From contig NZ_CP107931.1 of NCBI RefSeq assembly GCF_036023875.1, forward strand, positions 5,332,001 to 5,396,000: a DNA stretch of 64,000 nt, written 5' to 3'. Each line of letters opens with the position of its first letter. Within the stretch, counting starts at the first letter, position 1. This document shows, piece after piece, positions 1 to 9,393 of this stretch. Position numbers and translations under genes: made by a program. The notes beneath the pieces are model-generated. The model made no database searches. It was not told where the DNA came from and worked only from the letters and a program-made list of their open reading frames with translations. This stretch comes from Mycobacterium sp. NBC_00419. Lineage in GTDB: Bacteria; Actinomycetota; Actinomycetes; Mycobacteriales; Mycobacteriaceae.

Positions 1-1431
1 TTGATGGACTACGACGCCCAGCTCAACATCGCGCCGTCGCTGGCCACCGCCGTGGACCGTAGCCCCGACGGCAAGACCTTCACCTACACGCTGCGCTCTG
101 GCGTGAAATGGCAGGACGGCAAGGATTTCAGTGCCGACGACGTCGTCTTCACCTTTCTGCTGGTGCGGGACAACAGCTACGGCACCTACGGCGCGTACTT
201 CAAGGACCTGACCGACGTGGCCAAGGCCGGCGATGGCCAGGTGCGGTTGACGTACTCGCAGCCGCAGACGCTGGAACCTGGCGTCATCATGCCGATGGTG
301 CCCAAACACCTGTGGGAAGGCGTCGCCAAGGACGACCTGCCCAAATACAGCAACGACAAGCCGGTCGGCACCGGACCGTTCAACTTCGTGTCGTGGGAGA
401 AGGGCAGCGTTGCCACGGTCACCAGGAACGACTCGTGGTGGGGGCCCAAGCCCGCAGCCCAGAAAGTCACCTGGACGAAGTTCGGCTCCGATGACGTTGT
501 CACCCAGGCGTTGCGCACCGGCGACATCGACATCGTCTCCGAAGTGCCGCCCACGATCTTCACAGGTCTGCAGAATGCCGCCGATGTCAAGACGACCGCG
601 ATGGAATCGTTCTCGTTCCACATGATCGGCTTCAACTGTTCGACCGCTCCCGGCTCGAAGGGCAACCCCCTCCTCAAAGACCAGGTGATACGGCAGGCGC
701 TGTCCTGTGCCGTCAACCGTCAGCAGCTCGTCGAACTCGCCCTGGCCGGTTACGGGGAACCCGGAGCCGATCTGCTGCCTCCCACCTTCGGTGACTTCCA
801 CTACGTCCCGGCGCCCGACGCCGTACTCGACAACAACCCGGCCAAAGCCAAGGAGCTCCTTGACGGGGCCGGCTACACCGACCGCAACGGAGACGGCATC
901 CGAGAGGCCAAAGATGGTGCGCCACTGGAATTTCGCATTCTCGCGATCGCCGACACCACGGTCGATATGAAGGCTGCCGACCTGTTCGTCACGGCAGCCA
1001 AAGCCGTCGGGATCAACCTGAAGTTGTCCAGCACCGACGCCGACAGCATGAGCGCCACGGTCTACAACGCCGACACGCCCGACTGGGACATCATGGTCTG
1101 GGGCTGGGACTCGGAGTTCTACGACCCGTCCTATCTGCTGGGCATCCCGACCACCGATCAGATCGGCGGCAACAACGACACGTTCTGGACCGACCCGCGC
1201 TACGACGAGCTCTACGCCCAGCAGAAGACCACCGTCGATCGCGCCGCCCGAGTCAAGCTCGTCCAGGAGATGCAGGCGATCCACTACGCGGCCTGCCCCT
1301 ACATCGTGATGTGGTATCAGAAGAAGCTGACCGGCACGCGTACCAACACCTGGACGGGTTGGCAGCCGATCAACGGCGGCATGATCCTGAACTTCCCACG
1401 AGTGAACTACCTCGACGTCACTCCGGCCTGA
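1..1431 (+). CDS. Peptide/oligopeptide ABC transporter substrate-binding protein (SBP family 5), 5' truncated by window
   Basis: Extracytoplasmic receptor of a Dpp/Opp-type importer. The visible 476 residues begin inside the mature domain: the APSLATAV and GVKWQDG motifs normally lie some 60-100 residues after the N terminus of SBP_bac_5 proteins. The signal peptide or lipobox and the true start must therefore lie upstream of base 1. The lower lobe (around residue 120, KPVGTGPFNF) and the C-terminal lobe (around 300, LLDGAGYTDRNGDG) are intact. The two permeases and two ATPases of the same importer follow, the first after 7 bp. The substrate cannot be read from sequence; the downstream peptidase, aminotransferase and amino-sugar enzymes favour a peptide or amino-sugar conjugate (inference). 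The family call is secure; the first codon shown is not a start. Confidence 0.9.
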   Translation: MMDYDAQLNIAPSLATAVDRSPDGKTFTYTLRSGVKWQDGKDFSADDVVFTFLLVRDNSYGTYGAYFKDLTDVAKAGDGQVRLTYSQPQTLEPGVIMPMVPKHLWEGVAKDDLPKYSNDKPVGTGPFNFVSWEKGSVATVTRNDSWWGPKPAAQKVTWTKFGSDDVVTQALRTGDIDIVSEVPPTIFTGLQNAADVKTTAMESFSFHMIGFNCSTAPGSKGNPLLKDQVIRQALSCAVNRQQLVELALAGYGEPGADLLPPTFGDFHYVPAPDAVLDNNPAKAKELLDGAGYTDRNGDGIREAKDGAPLEFRILAIADTTVDMKAADLFVTAAKAVGINLKLSSTDADSMSATVYNADTPDWDIMVWGWDSEFYDPSYLLGIPTTDQIGGNNDTFWTDPRYDELYAQQKTTVDRAARVKLVQEMQAIHYAACPYIVMWYQKKLTGTRTNTWTGWQPINGGMILNFPRVNYLDVTPA

Positions 1432-1438
1432 CAAGTCG

Positions 1439-2407
1439 ATGCTTCGGTACCTCACTCAAAAATTCTCTTACCTGGTGTTCACGCTCATCGCGGTGGTTGC
1501 GACGAATTTCGTTCTCTTCCATCTGATGCCGGGAGATCCGGTGACCCACATTGCCCGCGGCCAGCACCTGGATGCCGAGGCAATCGCACGACTGCGCAGC
1601 TACTACGGCCTGGATCAGTCGATGGCGTCGCAGTTCGTCACCTACCTGCAGAACCTGCTCAAGGGCGATCTCGGGTTCTCCTACACCTATCAGGCGTCCG
1701 TCGGCCCGATCGTGGTGAAAGCCCTTGGGAACACGTTGATTCTGGTGACGATCTCGACGTTGCTGGTGATCATCCTGGGGGTGCTGATCGGCGTGTACGC
1801 CGCCTCGCGGCGCGGGTCGCGCACCGACGGCGGGCTGGTCATCGGGTCGCTGGTGTTCTGGAGCCTGCCGACGTTCTGGGTGGGCATGCTGCTGATCTTC
1901 GTCTTCGCGGTGACGCTGGGCTGGTTCCCGATCGCCGGGATGTACACCGCGGATGCGCTGTATCCCACGGTGTTAACCCGGATCGCCGACCTTGCAAGAC
2001 ATCTCGTGTTGCCGACTGTGGCGATGGTGCTCGTCGACATCGCACAGTTCGTCCTGATCACCCGCAGCTCACTGCTGGCGACCTTGTCGGAGGACTACAT
2101 GGTGACCGCGCGGGCCAAGGGGCTCACGCCGCGCCGGGTGTTGTGGCGGCACGGCGTGCGCAATGCGCTCCTGCCGGTGGTCACCGCGACGACGCTGTAC
2201 GCGAGCGCGACGGTGGGAGGCACCATCCAGGTCGAGACGGTGTTCTCCTGGCCCGGCATGGGTCAGCTCATCTACCTGTCGGTGATCAGGCGCGACTATC
2301 CCGTGATGGAGGCCTGTTTCCTGATCTTCGCCGTGGTCGTCGTGGTGGCCAACTTCGCCAGTGACATGGTCTACCGCGCTCTCGATCCTCGGGTGAGGCT
2401 GACATGA
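1439..2407 (+). CDS. ABC transporter permease, DppB/OppB type
   Basis: Inner-membrane subunit of the peptide importer, 322 aa, the usual DppB length. It has an N-terminal membrane anchor with the FHLMPGDPV motif at about residues 27-36, a large periplasmic loop, then five further hydrophobic segments. The cytoplasmic coupling (EAA) loop reads TARAKGLTPRRVLWRHGVRN at about 221-240, which docks on the ATPase. It starts at an ATG 7 bp after the binding-protein stop, without an obvious Shine-Dalgarno, which suggests coupled translation. It overlaps the next permease by 4 bp (ATGA). Confidence 0.93.
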   Translation: MLRYLTQKFSYLVFTLIAVVATNFVLFHLMPGDPVTHIARGQHLDAEAIARLRSYYGLDQSMASQFVTYLQNLLKGDLGFSYTYQASVGPIVVKALGNTLILVTISTLLVIILGVLIGVYAASRRGSRTDGGLVIGSLVFWSLPTFWVGMLLIFVFAVTLGWFPIAGMYTADALYPTVLTRIADLARHLVLPTVAMVLVDIAQFVLITRSSLLATLSEDYMVTARAKGLTPRRVLWRHGVRNALLPVVTATTLYASATVGGTIQVETVFSWPGMGQLIYLSVIRRDYPVMEACFLIFAVVVVVANFASDMVYRALDPRVRLT

Positions 2408-3312
2408 CCGGACCGATCCCCAATCTGGAGCCCGAGCCGGCCGCCGCCCACATCACTGGGGGATGGCGCGGCGTCGTTCGGAAACTGGTTGCCGACCCGA
2501 TGGGCCTGACCGGCTTGCTGAGCGTCGCTGTCGTGATGCTGGTGGCGATCGCCGGACCGCTGCTCGCGCCGTATGACCGCACCGATGTCGCCGGTTCGCG
2601 AGCCGGAATCCTGCAGCCGCCCAGTGCACTTCACTGGCTGGGCACCGACGAACTCGGCCGCGACGTGTTTCGCCAGGTGGTGGCCGGAACGTCGGTGTCC
2701 CTGGAGATCGGTCTCATCGCAACAATCATCACGATCCTGATCGGGACGCTCGTGGGCGTTCTGGCCGGCTGGTTCACCGGATTCGTCGACGCCATGCTGA
2801 TGCGAGTCACCGACTTCTTCCTGGTACTGCCCAACCTCCCGTTGATGATCGCGCTCGGAGCGATCATCGGTCAGAGTCTGCCGATGATCGTGGTGGTCAT
2901 CGCGATCACCAGCTGGCCCAGCACCGCACGCATCGTGCGCTCCCAGGCATTGGCGTTGCGTGAACGAGAGGTGGTGGCACGGGCCAGGACCGTGGGGCTC
3001 TCGTCGGTAGGCATTCTGTGGCGACTCATCCTGCCCGGCGTTCTCGCACTGGTGATCGCCAACGCTGTTCTGGTGATCGCCGGGTCCATTCTCGCCGAGG
3101 CGACGCTGTCGTTCCTCGGGTTGGGTGACCCCATCCGGACATCATGGGGGCAGATCTTGCACAACGCGTTCGCCGCGGGTGCGGTCGGCAACGGCAACTG
3201 GTGGTATTTCCTTCCGCCGGGTATCGGCATTGTGCTGGTGGTCCTTGCCTTCTCGCTGATCGGGCAGAGTCTGGAGCGCATTCTCAATCCCCGGCTGGTG
3301 GTGGCTGAATGA
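2404..3312 (+). CDS. ABC transporter permease, DppC/OppC type
   Basis: Second membrane subunit, 302 aa. A hydrophilic N-terminal tail of about 25 residues precedes the first transmembrane segment. The typical DppC motif LGTDELGRDVF is at about residues 78-88. The EAA loop (VARARTVGLSSVGILWRLIL) is followed by the SFLGLGDP motif that marks DppC-like permeases. Its ATG overlaps the stop of the DppB gene, and its stop overlaps the next start. Together with DppB it forms the heterodimeric channel. Confidence 0.93.
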   Translation: MTGPIPNLEPEPAAAHITGGWRGVVRKLVADPMGLTGLLSVAVVMLVAIAGPLLAPYDRTDVAGSRAGILQPPSALHWLGTDELGRDVFRQVVAGTSVSLEIGLIATIITILIGTLVGVLAGWFTGFVDAMLMRVTDFFLVLPNLPLMIALGAIIGQSLPMIVVVIAITSWPSTARIVRSQALALREREVVARARTVGLSSVGILWRLILPGVLALVIANAVLVIAGSILAEATLSFLGLGDPIRTSWGQILHNAFAAGAVGNGNWWYFLPPGIGIVLVVLAFSLIGQSLERILNPRLVVAE

Positions 3313-4298
3313 CGCTTCTGTCTGTTCGCAACCTGAGTGTCAGCTATTCCGCGGGGGATTCGGCGGTTCGGGCGGTCGACGGCGTCGACCTCGATGTCGG
3401 CGCCGGCGAGGTGGTCGGCTTGGCCGGTGAATCTGGTTGTGGAAAAAGCACACTCGCGCTGGCGGTGGCACGGCTGCTGCCCCACGGCGCCGCTGTGACC
3501 GCCGATGAGCTCAGTTTTGCCGGTACCGATCTGCGGTCGGTGAACGACGCGGAACTACGGGGCCTGCGCTGGCGGCGGCTCGCGTTGGTGTTCCAGGGGG
3601 CGATGAACGGATTCAACCCGGTCATGACGATCGGTGACCAAATCGGTGAGGCGATCCGCGCGCACGAGCCCGGCACCAAGCGGCGTGTCGTCAACGACCG
3701 GGTGGCCGAACTGCTCACTCAGGTTGGCATCGCGTCCAATCGGGCCGCCGACTACCCGCACCAGCTTTCCGGCGGAATGAAGCAGCGCGCGATGATCGCG
3801 ATGGCACTGGCGTGCAGTCCCGATCTGGTGATCGCAGACGAACCGACTACCGCGCTCGACGTCATGACGCAGGCTCAGATTCTCGAACTCATCCGGCGGC
3901 TGGCCGACGAACTGGGACTGGCCATGTTGATCATCTCCCACGACCTGACCGTCCTGGCCGAGCTGTGTGACCGGGTCGCGGTGATGTACGCCGGCCGCAT
4001 CGTCGAATACGGACAATCCGAGGAGATCCTGACCGCCGGGGCCCGACCCGCGCACCCCTACACCCGACGGCTGCTCGACTGCTATCCACGGCTGGATGCC
4101 GGCCAGGCTTCCATCAGCGGAATCCCCGGCAGCCCTCCCGATCTCGCCAATCCACCGGCGGCCTGCCGATTTGTCGACAGGTGCACGGAAAGTCTGCCGC
4201 GTTGTGCGGTCGAAGATCCCGCGCTCCGGCCGGTGTCCGACTCCGGACATGTGGCCGCATGCCATCTGCTCCAACCGGCGCTGGGGGCGGTTCTATGA
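3309..4298 (+). CDS. Peptide ABC transporter ATP-binding protein, DppD/OppD type
   Basis: Cytoplasmic ATPase, 329 aa. Walker A is GESGCGKST (about residue 40), the signature is LSGGMKQR, Walker B is [12 protein letters not shown] and the H-loop is IISHDLTVL. The C terminus has the extension typical of oligopeptide ATPases: [15 protein letters not shown], then a cysteine cluster (CRFVDRC ... LPRC) that in related proteins can hold an Fe-S cluster. It overlaps both neighbours by 4 bp, so it is probably co-translated with the permeases and pairs with the following ATPase. Confidence 0.93.
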   Translation: MTLLSVRNLSVSYSAGDSAVRAVDGVDLDVGAGEVVGLAGESGCGKSTLALAVARLLPHGAAVTADELSFAGTDLRSVNDAELRGLRWRRLALVFQGAMNGFNPVMTIGDQIGEAIRAHEPGTKRRVVNDRVAELLTQVGIASNRAADYPHQLSGGMKQRAMIAMALACSPDLVIADEPTTALDVMTQAQILELIRRLADELGLAMLIISHDLTVLAELCDRVAVMYAGRIVEYGQSEEILTAGARPAHPYTRRLLDCYPRLDAGQASISGIPGSPPDLANPPAACRFVDRCTESLPRCAVEDPALRPVSDSGHVAACHLLQPALGAVL

Positions 4299-5329
4299 CC
4301 GAGATGCTGTCCCGACCGGTGACCGCGGAGCTTCGGGATCTGCGGGTGCATTTTCCGGTGCGGCATGGACGCACAACGCTGACGGCGCGCGCAGTCGACG
4401 GTGTGGACCTGACCGTCCACGAAGGGGAGATCGTCGCTCTGGTAGGTGAATCAGGTTGCGGGAAGACGACTATCGCGCGCACCCTGATGCGGCTCGTGGA
4501 CGCTACGTCGGGCACGATTTCGGTCGCCGGGACCGACATCACGCATACCCAGGGTCGGGCACTGCGCCGTCTGCGTCACAACTTCCAAATGATCTTCCAG
4601 GATCCGTTCGAGAGCCTGGCGCCCAACGCGACGGCCTTCGAGGTGGTCAGCGAAGGTCTTGCCATCCACCGCCCGGACCTCGACGCGGCGGCTCGCGGCA
4701 CCGCGGTGCTTACCGCCCTGGAGAAGTGTGGACTGACCCCGCCCGGGGCAATCGCTGATCGGCGGATCTTTCAACTCTCGGGTGGTCAGCGCCAACGCGT
4801 CGCCATCGCGGCTGCCCTCGCCGTCGAGCCACGGTTGCTCGTCGCCGACGAGCCGGTATCGATGCTCGATGTGTCGTTGCGGGCCGGCGTCATCCGGCTG
4901 CTACTCGACATGCGCGAGAAGTTGGGGATCGCGATCCTGTTCATCACTCACGACCTGGCACTGGCCGGTGTGTTCGCCGACCGCGTCGCCGTGCTGTACC
5001 TGGGTCAGGTGGTGGAGCAGGGAGCTGCCGCCGAGGTGATCGGTACGCCCCGGCATCCCTACACCCAAGCATTGGTCGACGTGATGCCCAAGGCCGGCGG
5101 CGGTCGTCGCAGTGCGCGAGCGCTTCTGACCGGCGAACCGCCCAACGTGACCAACACCGACACCGGTTGCCGGTTCGCCCCGCGCTGCCCGCTGCGCCGG
5201 CAGCTCGGGGAACCCGAACGATGCCGGACCGAGCAGCCGATTCTGCGCGCTGTCTCCCCGGAACATGTTGTCGCCTGCCATTTTTCCGATACGGAAGTAT
5301 CGCCAACCCCGAAGGAGAGCACTACATGA
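4295..5329 (+). CDS. Peptide ABC transporter ATP-binding protein, DppF/OppF type
   Basis: Partner ATPase of the importer, 344 aa from the ATG at 4295. That ATG sits in an ATGA overlap with the previous stop; a longer in-frame extension to 4181 exists but would overlap the upstream gene by more than 100 bp. Walker A is GESGCGKTT, the signature is LSGGQRQR and Walker B is LLVADEPVSMLD. The tail carries the oligopeptide-ATPase cysteine motif CRFAPRCPLRR. The position after DppD and before a peptidase fits uptake followed by hydrolysis. Confidence 0.92.
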   Translation: MTEMLSRPVTAELRDLRVHFPVRHGRTTLTARAVDGVDLTVHEGEIVALVGESGCGKTTIARTLMRLVDATSGTISVAGTDITHTQGRALRRLRHNFQMIFQDPFESLAPNATAFEVVSEGLAIHRPDLDAAARGTAVLTALEKCGLTPPGAIADRRIFQLSGGQRQRVAIAAALAVEPRLLVADEPVSMLDVSLRAGVIRLLLDMREKLGIAILFITHDLALAGVFADRVAVLYLGQVVEQGAAAEVIGTPRHPYTQALVDVMPKAGGGRRSARALLTGEPPNVTNTDTGCRFAPRCPLRRQLGEPERCRTEQPILRAVSPEHVVACHFSDTEVSPTPKESTT

Positions 5330-6519
5330 CCGTCACGCGTGAGGAAGCCATCGAGTTGCTGGAGGCGATGGTAAAGATCGACTCTGTCACCCCCTGGTTG
5401 ATCCCCGGCGGGGCGGGTGAAGGAGAGGTGGCCCGCTTTATGCGCGACTGGCTGAGCGACCTCGGATTGGATGCGACGCTCGAGGACGTCGAGCCCGGCC
5501 GGCCCAACGTGCTGGCGTGGCTGCGGGGTAGCAAGCCCGGACCGACCATCTGCCTGTCGGCGCACATCGACACCGTCGGTTACGAGAACTGGGCTGACCG
5601 CGCCCTGCACCCCGTGATCGACGGCGATCTGATGATCGGGCTGGGGGCCGCCGACGACAAGGGCGGATGTGCCGCCGCCATGCTCGCCGTGCGTGAATTG
5701 GTGCGCTCGGGAACGGAACTGGCCGGAAACGTGCTCGTTGCGCTGGTGATCGATGAAGAGGGCGTCAGCATCGGTACCGAGCACCTGGTGGCCCATCACG
5801 CGGACGAGATCGACTACGCGATCAACCTCGAGCCGGAAGGTTCCCACACGATCTTCGGGGAGCACCAGGGCTTCGGATGGATCGACATCATCGTGCACGG
5901 GGTTCCCGCGCACGGGTCGGCGCCCGACAAGGGGGTGGACGCCATCGTCCACATGGCCGAGGTTCTCACCAGACTGCGTCGGCTGGACGAGACGGTGTGG
6001 AAGCCCAATCCCGACCCGAAGAACGGCCGCACCGTCTTCCACACCGGAACCATCAAGGGCGGTACCGACTACGCCACCTACCCCAACCAGGCCGTCGTCG
6101 GCATCGAGATCGGCACCCAGCCGGGGGAGACGCTGGCCAACCGGGTCGCCGAGATCGAGGAGATCTTCGCCGAGGTCGCCAAGACCGACCCGAAATTCCG
6201 CGGCGAGGTCAAGGTCCGGCTGGACCGTGACCCGTTCACCGGGGAAGGTAACGGCGCCCTGCTGGACGCACTCGCCGATGCCACGGAGGCGGTCAACGGG
6301 GTGCGATCCCCGGTCACCGGATTGAATGCCTGGACCGACGCGGCACTGTTCCAGAGCGCGGGTATTCCCACCGTGCTCTTCGGGCCCGAAGGGGGCAACT
6401 ATCACGCGGCCGAGGAGTGGGTGTCGATTCCCGATCTGGTTGCCACCACGGAGATCCTGCGCCGCGCCCTGGTGACGCTCATCGGCTCGCCGGTGCCGAC
6501 GGGCGGTGAATCCCGATGA
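5326..6519 (+). CDS. M20 family metallopeptidase (ArgE/DapE/carboxypeptidase-like)
   Basis: Cytosolic dinuclear-zinc hydrolase of the ArgE/DapE/ACY1/CPG2 family, 397 aa. Metal ligands are visible: the His of SAHIDTVG, the Asp of GAADDKGG, the catalytic Glu pair in DEEG, the Glu in LEPEG, and the C-terminal His in NYHAAEEW. The dimerisation (lid) domain lies between about residues 180 and 300. The ATG at 5326 has a GGAG Shine-Dalgarno 7-8 nt upstream and overlaps the preceding stop. In context it probably cleaves an amide bond in whatever the ABC system imports (N-acyl amino acid, dipeptide or amino-sugar peptide). The exact substrate is unknown. Confidence 0.88.
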   Translation: MTVTREEAIELLEAMVKIDSVTPWLIPGGAGEGEVARFMRDWLSDLGLDATLEDVEPGRPNVLAWLRGSKPGPTICLSAHIDTVGYENWADRALHPVIDGDLMIGLGAADDKGGCAAAMLAVRELVRSGTELAGNVLVALVIDEEGVSIGTEHLVAHHADEIDYAINLEPEGSHTIFGEHQGFGWIDIIVHGVPAHGSAPDKGVDAIVHMAEVLTRLRRLDETVWKPNPDPKNGRTVFHTGTIKGGTDYATYPNQAVVGIEIGTQPGETLANRVAEIEEIFAEVAKTDPKFRGEVKVRLDRDPFTGEGNGALLDALADATEAVNGVRSPVTGLNAWTDAALFQSAGIPTVLFGPEGGNYHAAEEWVSIPDLVATTEILRRALVTLIGSPVPTGGESR

Positions 6520-7964
6520 CCGCTTCAGCTGATAACACGGCCAGTCCCGGGTTGCGCTCGGGTGCGCTGCGCGCTGTCGATGTTGTGGTGATGGCGTTGG
6601 CGAGTTCGGGGCCCATCCAGAGCGTGGCCGTCTCGCTGGCCGCCATCTTGGCCACCGTCGCCTACGCCGGCTTCGTGCCGATTCTCATCTGTTTCGTCCC
6701 GATGCTGGGCATCGCGCTCGGATACCAGCGTCTGCACGCATGGCAGCCCAGCGCGGGCGCGACCTACACGTGGGTGGGCCGGGTGCTCAACCCGCACGCC
6801 GGATTCTTCGCCGGCTGGATCATGTTGCTGTACTACACAGTTGGAACGACCAGCCTGACCATCCCGCTCGGGAGCTATCTGCTCTCGTTCTTCTCTGACA
6901 CTGCCGCGGACAACACGGTCGCCGTGGCCGCGGTCGGCACGGTCTTCGACCTGATCGTCACCGCTGTGGCCGCGTTCGGTGTGGCGTTGTCAGCCCGATT
7001 CCAACTGGCCTGGGCCATCTTCGAGTACGCGCTGCTGATCGGCTTTGCGGTGCTGGCCGTGGTCTTCATCGCCCATGGTCACAATGACGTGGTCAAGCCC
7101 AGCTGGTCGTGGTTCACGATCGAGGGTGCTGGCGGCTTCAAGTCGCTGATCTCCGGCGTGCTGCTGGCGATCTTCCTCTACTCCGGTTGGGACACCGCGG
7201 CCTACGTCGGCGAGGAGTCCACCGGCCGCACTGCCGGACGCGCAGCGGTGACCAGTGTCATTCTGCTGTTCGTCATCTACTCGGTGTCGGTGTTGGCATT
7301 CCAGGGCATTGCGCCGATGCAGGACATGCAGGACCACGCGGCCAACATTCTCGCGTTCGTGGGCGAGCGGATCGGCGGCGGGTTCTGGGCCAACGTGATG
7401 ATCGTGGCGGTGCTCGGCGGCACACTCGCGTCGCTGCTGGCGGCAATCGTCAGTGCGTCGAGGATCGGCTTCGCCATGGGGCGTGATCGGGTCGTTCCGA
7501 CATGGCTGGCCAACGTGAGCCCCAAATACGGCACCCCGTTGAATGCGACGATCCTGTTCGGTCTGCTGAACATCGCGTTCCTCTGGGGCTCGATACTCAT
7601 CGGTGCGGTAGGCGAGGCGCTGTCGAACATCGTCAGCACACTCGGATTGATGGCGGCGATCTTCTACCTGCTGACAGCGGTCACCGCGATCTGGTGCTAT
7701 CGGCGCCAAATCACCTCCTCTGCCAAGGATTTCGCTATCGGCGGTCTGATGCCCGGCCTGGGCGCGGCGTTCATGGCGTTCGTCGTCGTGTACTCGATCG
7801 CGTCGGGCTCGCTCAACGGGATCGAACTTGCCTTCGGCGTCGGTCTCGCCCTTGCGGGGCTGGTGCTTTCGGTCATTTCGGCCAAGGTCGGGCGCGCGCC
7901 CTTCTACACCGATCCGGGCCACGACGTCGCGCCGACCCCGGACCCGCTGGGCACACCCCGATGA
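6516..7964 (+). CDS. APC superfamily amino acid permease
   Basis: Polytopic secondary transporter of 482 aa with about 12 hydrophobic segments. The N terminus has the GALRAVDVVVMALASSGP element, and the transmembrane-2 region reads WQPSAGATYTWVGR, as in APC/AAT amino acid transporters. Around residue 228 it has YVGEESTGRTAGRAA, a substrate-loop motif of this superfamily. It overlaps the peptidase by 4 bp. A second transporter in the same operon suggests uptake of a free amino acid or export of a by-product. Specificity cannot be assigned. Confidence 0.88.
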   Translation: MTASADNTASPGLRSGALRAVDVVVMALASSGPIQSVAVSLAAILATVAYAGFVPILICFVPMLGIALGYQRLHAWQPSAGATYTWVGRVLNPHAGFFAGWIMLLYYTVGTTSLTIPLGSYLLSFFSDTAADNTVAVAAVGTVFDLIVTAVAAFGVALSARFQLAWAIFEYALLIGFAVLAVVFIAHGHNDVVKPSWSWFTIEGAGGFKSLISGVLLAIFLYSGWDTAAYVGEESTGRTAGRAAVTSVILLFVIYSVSVLAFQGIAPMQDMQDHAANILAFVGERIGGGFWANVMIVAVLGGTLASLLAAIVSASRIGFAMGRDRVVPTWLANVSPKYGTPLNATILFGLLNIAFLWGSILIGAVGEALSNIVSTLGLMAAIFYLLTAVTAIWCYRRQITSSAKDFAIGGLMPGLGAAFMAFVVVYSIASGSLNGIELAFGVGLALAGLVLSVISAKVGRAPFYTDPGHDVAPTPDPLGTPR

Positions 7965-8029
7965 CCGGATGCCCCGACCTGACCCCTTCTGTTGACCACA
8001 TCTTCTCCGAAGTGAAAGAGAATCTCTGA
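7961..8029 (+). CDS. 22-codon bridging micro-ORF between permease and aminotransferase genes
   Basis: A 69-bp ORF (MTGCPDLTPSVDHIFSEVKE plus two residues). Its ATG overlaps the permease stop (ATGA at 7961-7964). Its TGA overlaps the next ATG by one base (TGATG at 8027-8031). It is not in frame with either neighbour. It may be a coupling peptide that hands ribosomes from the permease gene to the aminotransferase gene, or simply spacer. An AAAGAG-like Shine-Dalgarno for the next gene lies inside it at about 8015-8020. No family is recognised. Confidence 0.4.
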   Translation: MTGCPDLTPSVDHIFSEVKENL

Positions 8030-9393
8030 TGCAATTCACCGACGCCTACGCGGCCCGGACGCACGACACCAAGGCGCTCTATGAGCGCGCCAAGCGCACT
8101 GTCCCGGGCGGGGCGGGTTCGACGGCCCGGCTTCCGCGTAACGGCTGGAAGCCCTACCCGATCTTCATGGCGCAGGGCAGCGGTTCACGCCTGACCGATG
8201 TCGACGGCAACACCTACATCGACTACCTGCTCGGACTTGGCCCGATGATCCTCGGCCACCGCCACCCAGTCGTCACCAACGCCGTCACCGAGGCGGTGCG
8301 CGACCTGGGCACGTGCTTCGGCCTGCCATACGAGCTGGAGATCGAGGCCGCCGAGAAAGTGGTCGCCGCGGTGCCCGGGATCGAACAGGTCCGGTTCACC
8401 AACTCCGGCTCGGAGGCCGTGGGTACCGCGGTCCGGCTGGCCCGCGCGACCACCGGCAGGCGCATCGTCGTGCGCTTCGAAGGTCACTATCACGGTTGGC
8501 AGGACACGGTCTACTGGTCAAACCACGTCGATCCGGTCCTGGCCGGCCCCGCCGATCATCCGCGGCCGGTCGCCATGGGTCCGGGCGTGCCTGCCGAGCT
8601 AGAGGACACCCTGGTTGTTCTGACCTGGAACGACCCGGACAGTTTCGTGGAGCTGATGGACCGCAGGGGCGACGAGATCGCCGCGGTGCTGACCGAGCCT
8701 GCGGTGTTCAACACCGGCTGCATCCTGCCCGAGCCCGGCTATCTGGAACTGCTGCGGGCCGAAACCCGCAAGCACGGCGCGCTGTTGATCTTCGACGAGG
8801 TGATCACCGGGTTCCGGTTCGCCCGCGGCGGCGCCCAGGAGTGGTTCGGGGTCACCCCGGATCTGACGACCCTGGCCAAGGGTTTGGGCGGCGGATTCCC
8901 GGTGGCGGCGATCGGCGGGTCAGTGGAGGCGATGCACATGATCGCCGACGGGACCTACTCCCATTCGGGCACCTACAACGCCAACGTCGTGCAGTGCGCG
9001 GCGGTGTCGGCGACGATGGATGTGCTGGCCGAACCCGGACTGTACGAACGCCAGCGCGCGCTCGGCCATCGGCTGGCAACCGGACTGAGCGAGCTGGCCG
9101 CCGAGCGGGGACTCGACGCGTACTGCGAAGGGCTCGGCACCGTCTTCCAGCTGTGGTTCGCCGACGGGCCGATTCACAACTGGCGCGATGCCGTGGCGCA
9201 CGCGAACGAGGAACTGTTTACCCGGTGGTATGAGGAGATGGTGGTCCGCGGAGTGCTGTTCCATCCGTTGCAGTTCGAGAATCTGTTCGTGTCGTTGGTC
9301 CATGACGACCGCGATATCGACGAGACCCTCAACGCTGCGGCCGACGCGCTGACCGTCGTCGCCCGCGCGAACGTGCCCGCAGCGGGATCGTGA
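8029..9393 (+). CDS. Class-III aminotransferase related to glutamate-1-semialdehyde aminomutase
   Basis: PLP-dependent fold-type I enzyme, 454 aa. It has the GSA-aminomutase-like N terminus (ALYERAKRTVPGGAGSTAR), cofactor motifs NSGSEAVGTAVRLARA and FEGHYHGW, the Asp of LIFDEVITGFR, and the Schiff-base lysine K284 in TLAKGLGGGFP. It is unlikely to be the housekeeping HemL: it sits in a transporter/peptidase operon with no heme genes, which points to a catabolic aminotransferase or aminomutase role (inference). The ATG overlaps the stop of the 22-codon ORF and the stop overlaps the kinase start. Confidence 0.85.
   Translation: MQFTDAYAARTHDTKALYERAKRTVPGGAGSTARLPRNGWKPYPIFMAQGSGSRLTDVDGNTYIDYLLGLGPMILGHRHPVVTNAVTEAVRDLGTCFGLPYELEIEAAEKVVAAVPGIEQVRFTNSGSEAVGTAVRLARATTGRRIVVRFEGHYHGWQDTVYWSNHVDPVLAGPADHPRPVAMGPGVPAELEDTLVVLTWNDPDSFVELMDRRGDEIAAVLTEPAVFNTGCILPEPGYLELLRAETRKHGALLIFDEVITGFRFARGGAQEWFGVTPDLTTLAKGLGGGFPVAAIGGSVEAMHMIADGTYSHSGTYNANVVQCAAVSATMDVLAEPGLYERQRALGHRLATGLSELAAERGLDAYCEGLGTVFQLWFADGPIHNWRDAVAHANEELFTRWYEEMVVRGVLFHPLQFENLFVSLVHDDRDIDETLNAAADALTVVARANVPAAGS

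Noticed and set aside
5059..6405. 448-codon minus-strand frame over the M20 gene
   Set aside because: Antisense shadow; His/Asp/Val-rich with no family character.
8029..9393. Housekeeping hemL
   Set aside because: The family resemblance is real, but the gene is embedded in a catabolic transport operon with no tetrapyrrole genes, so the symbol was not assigned.
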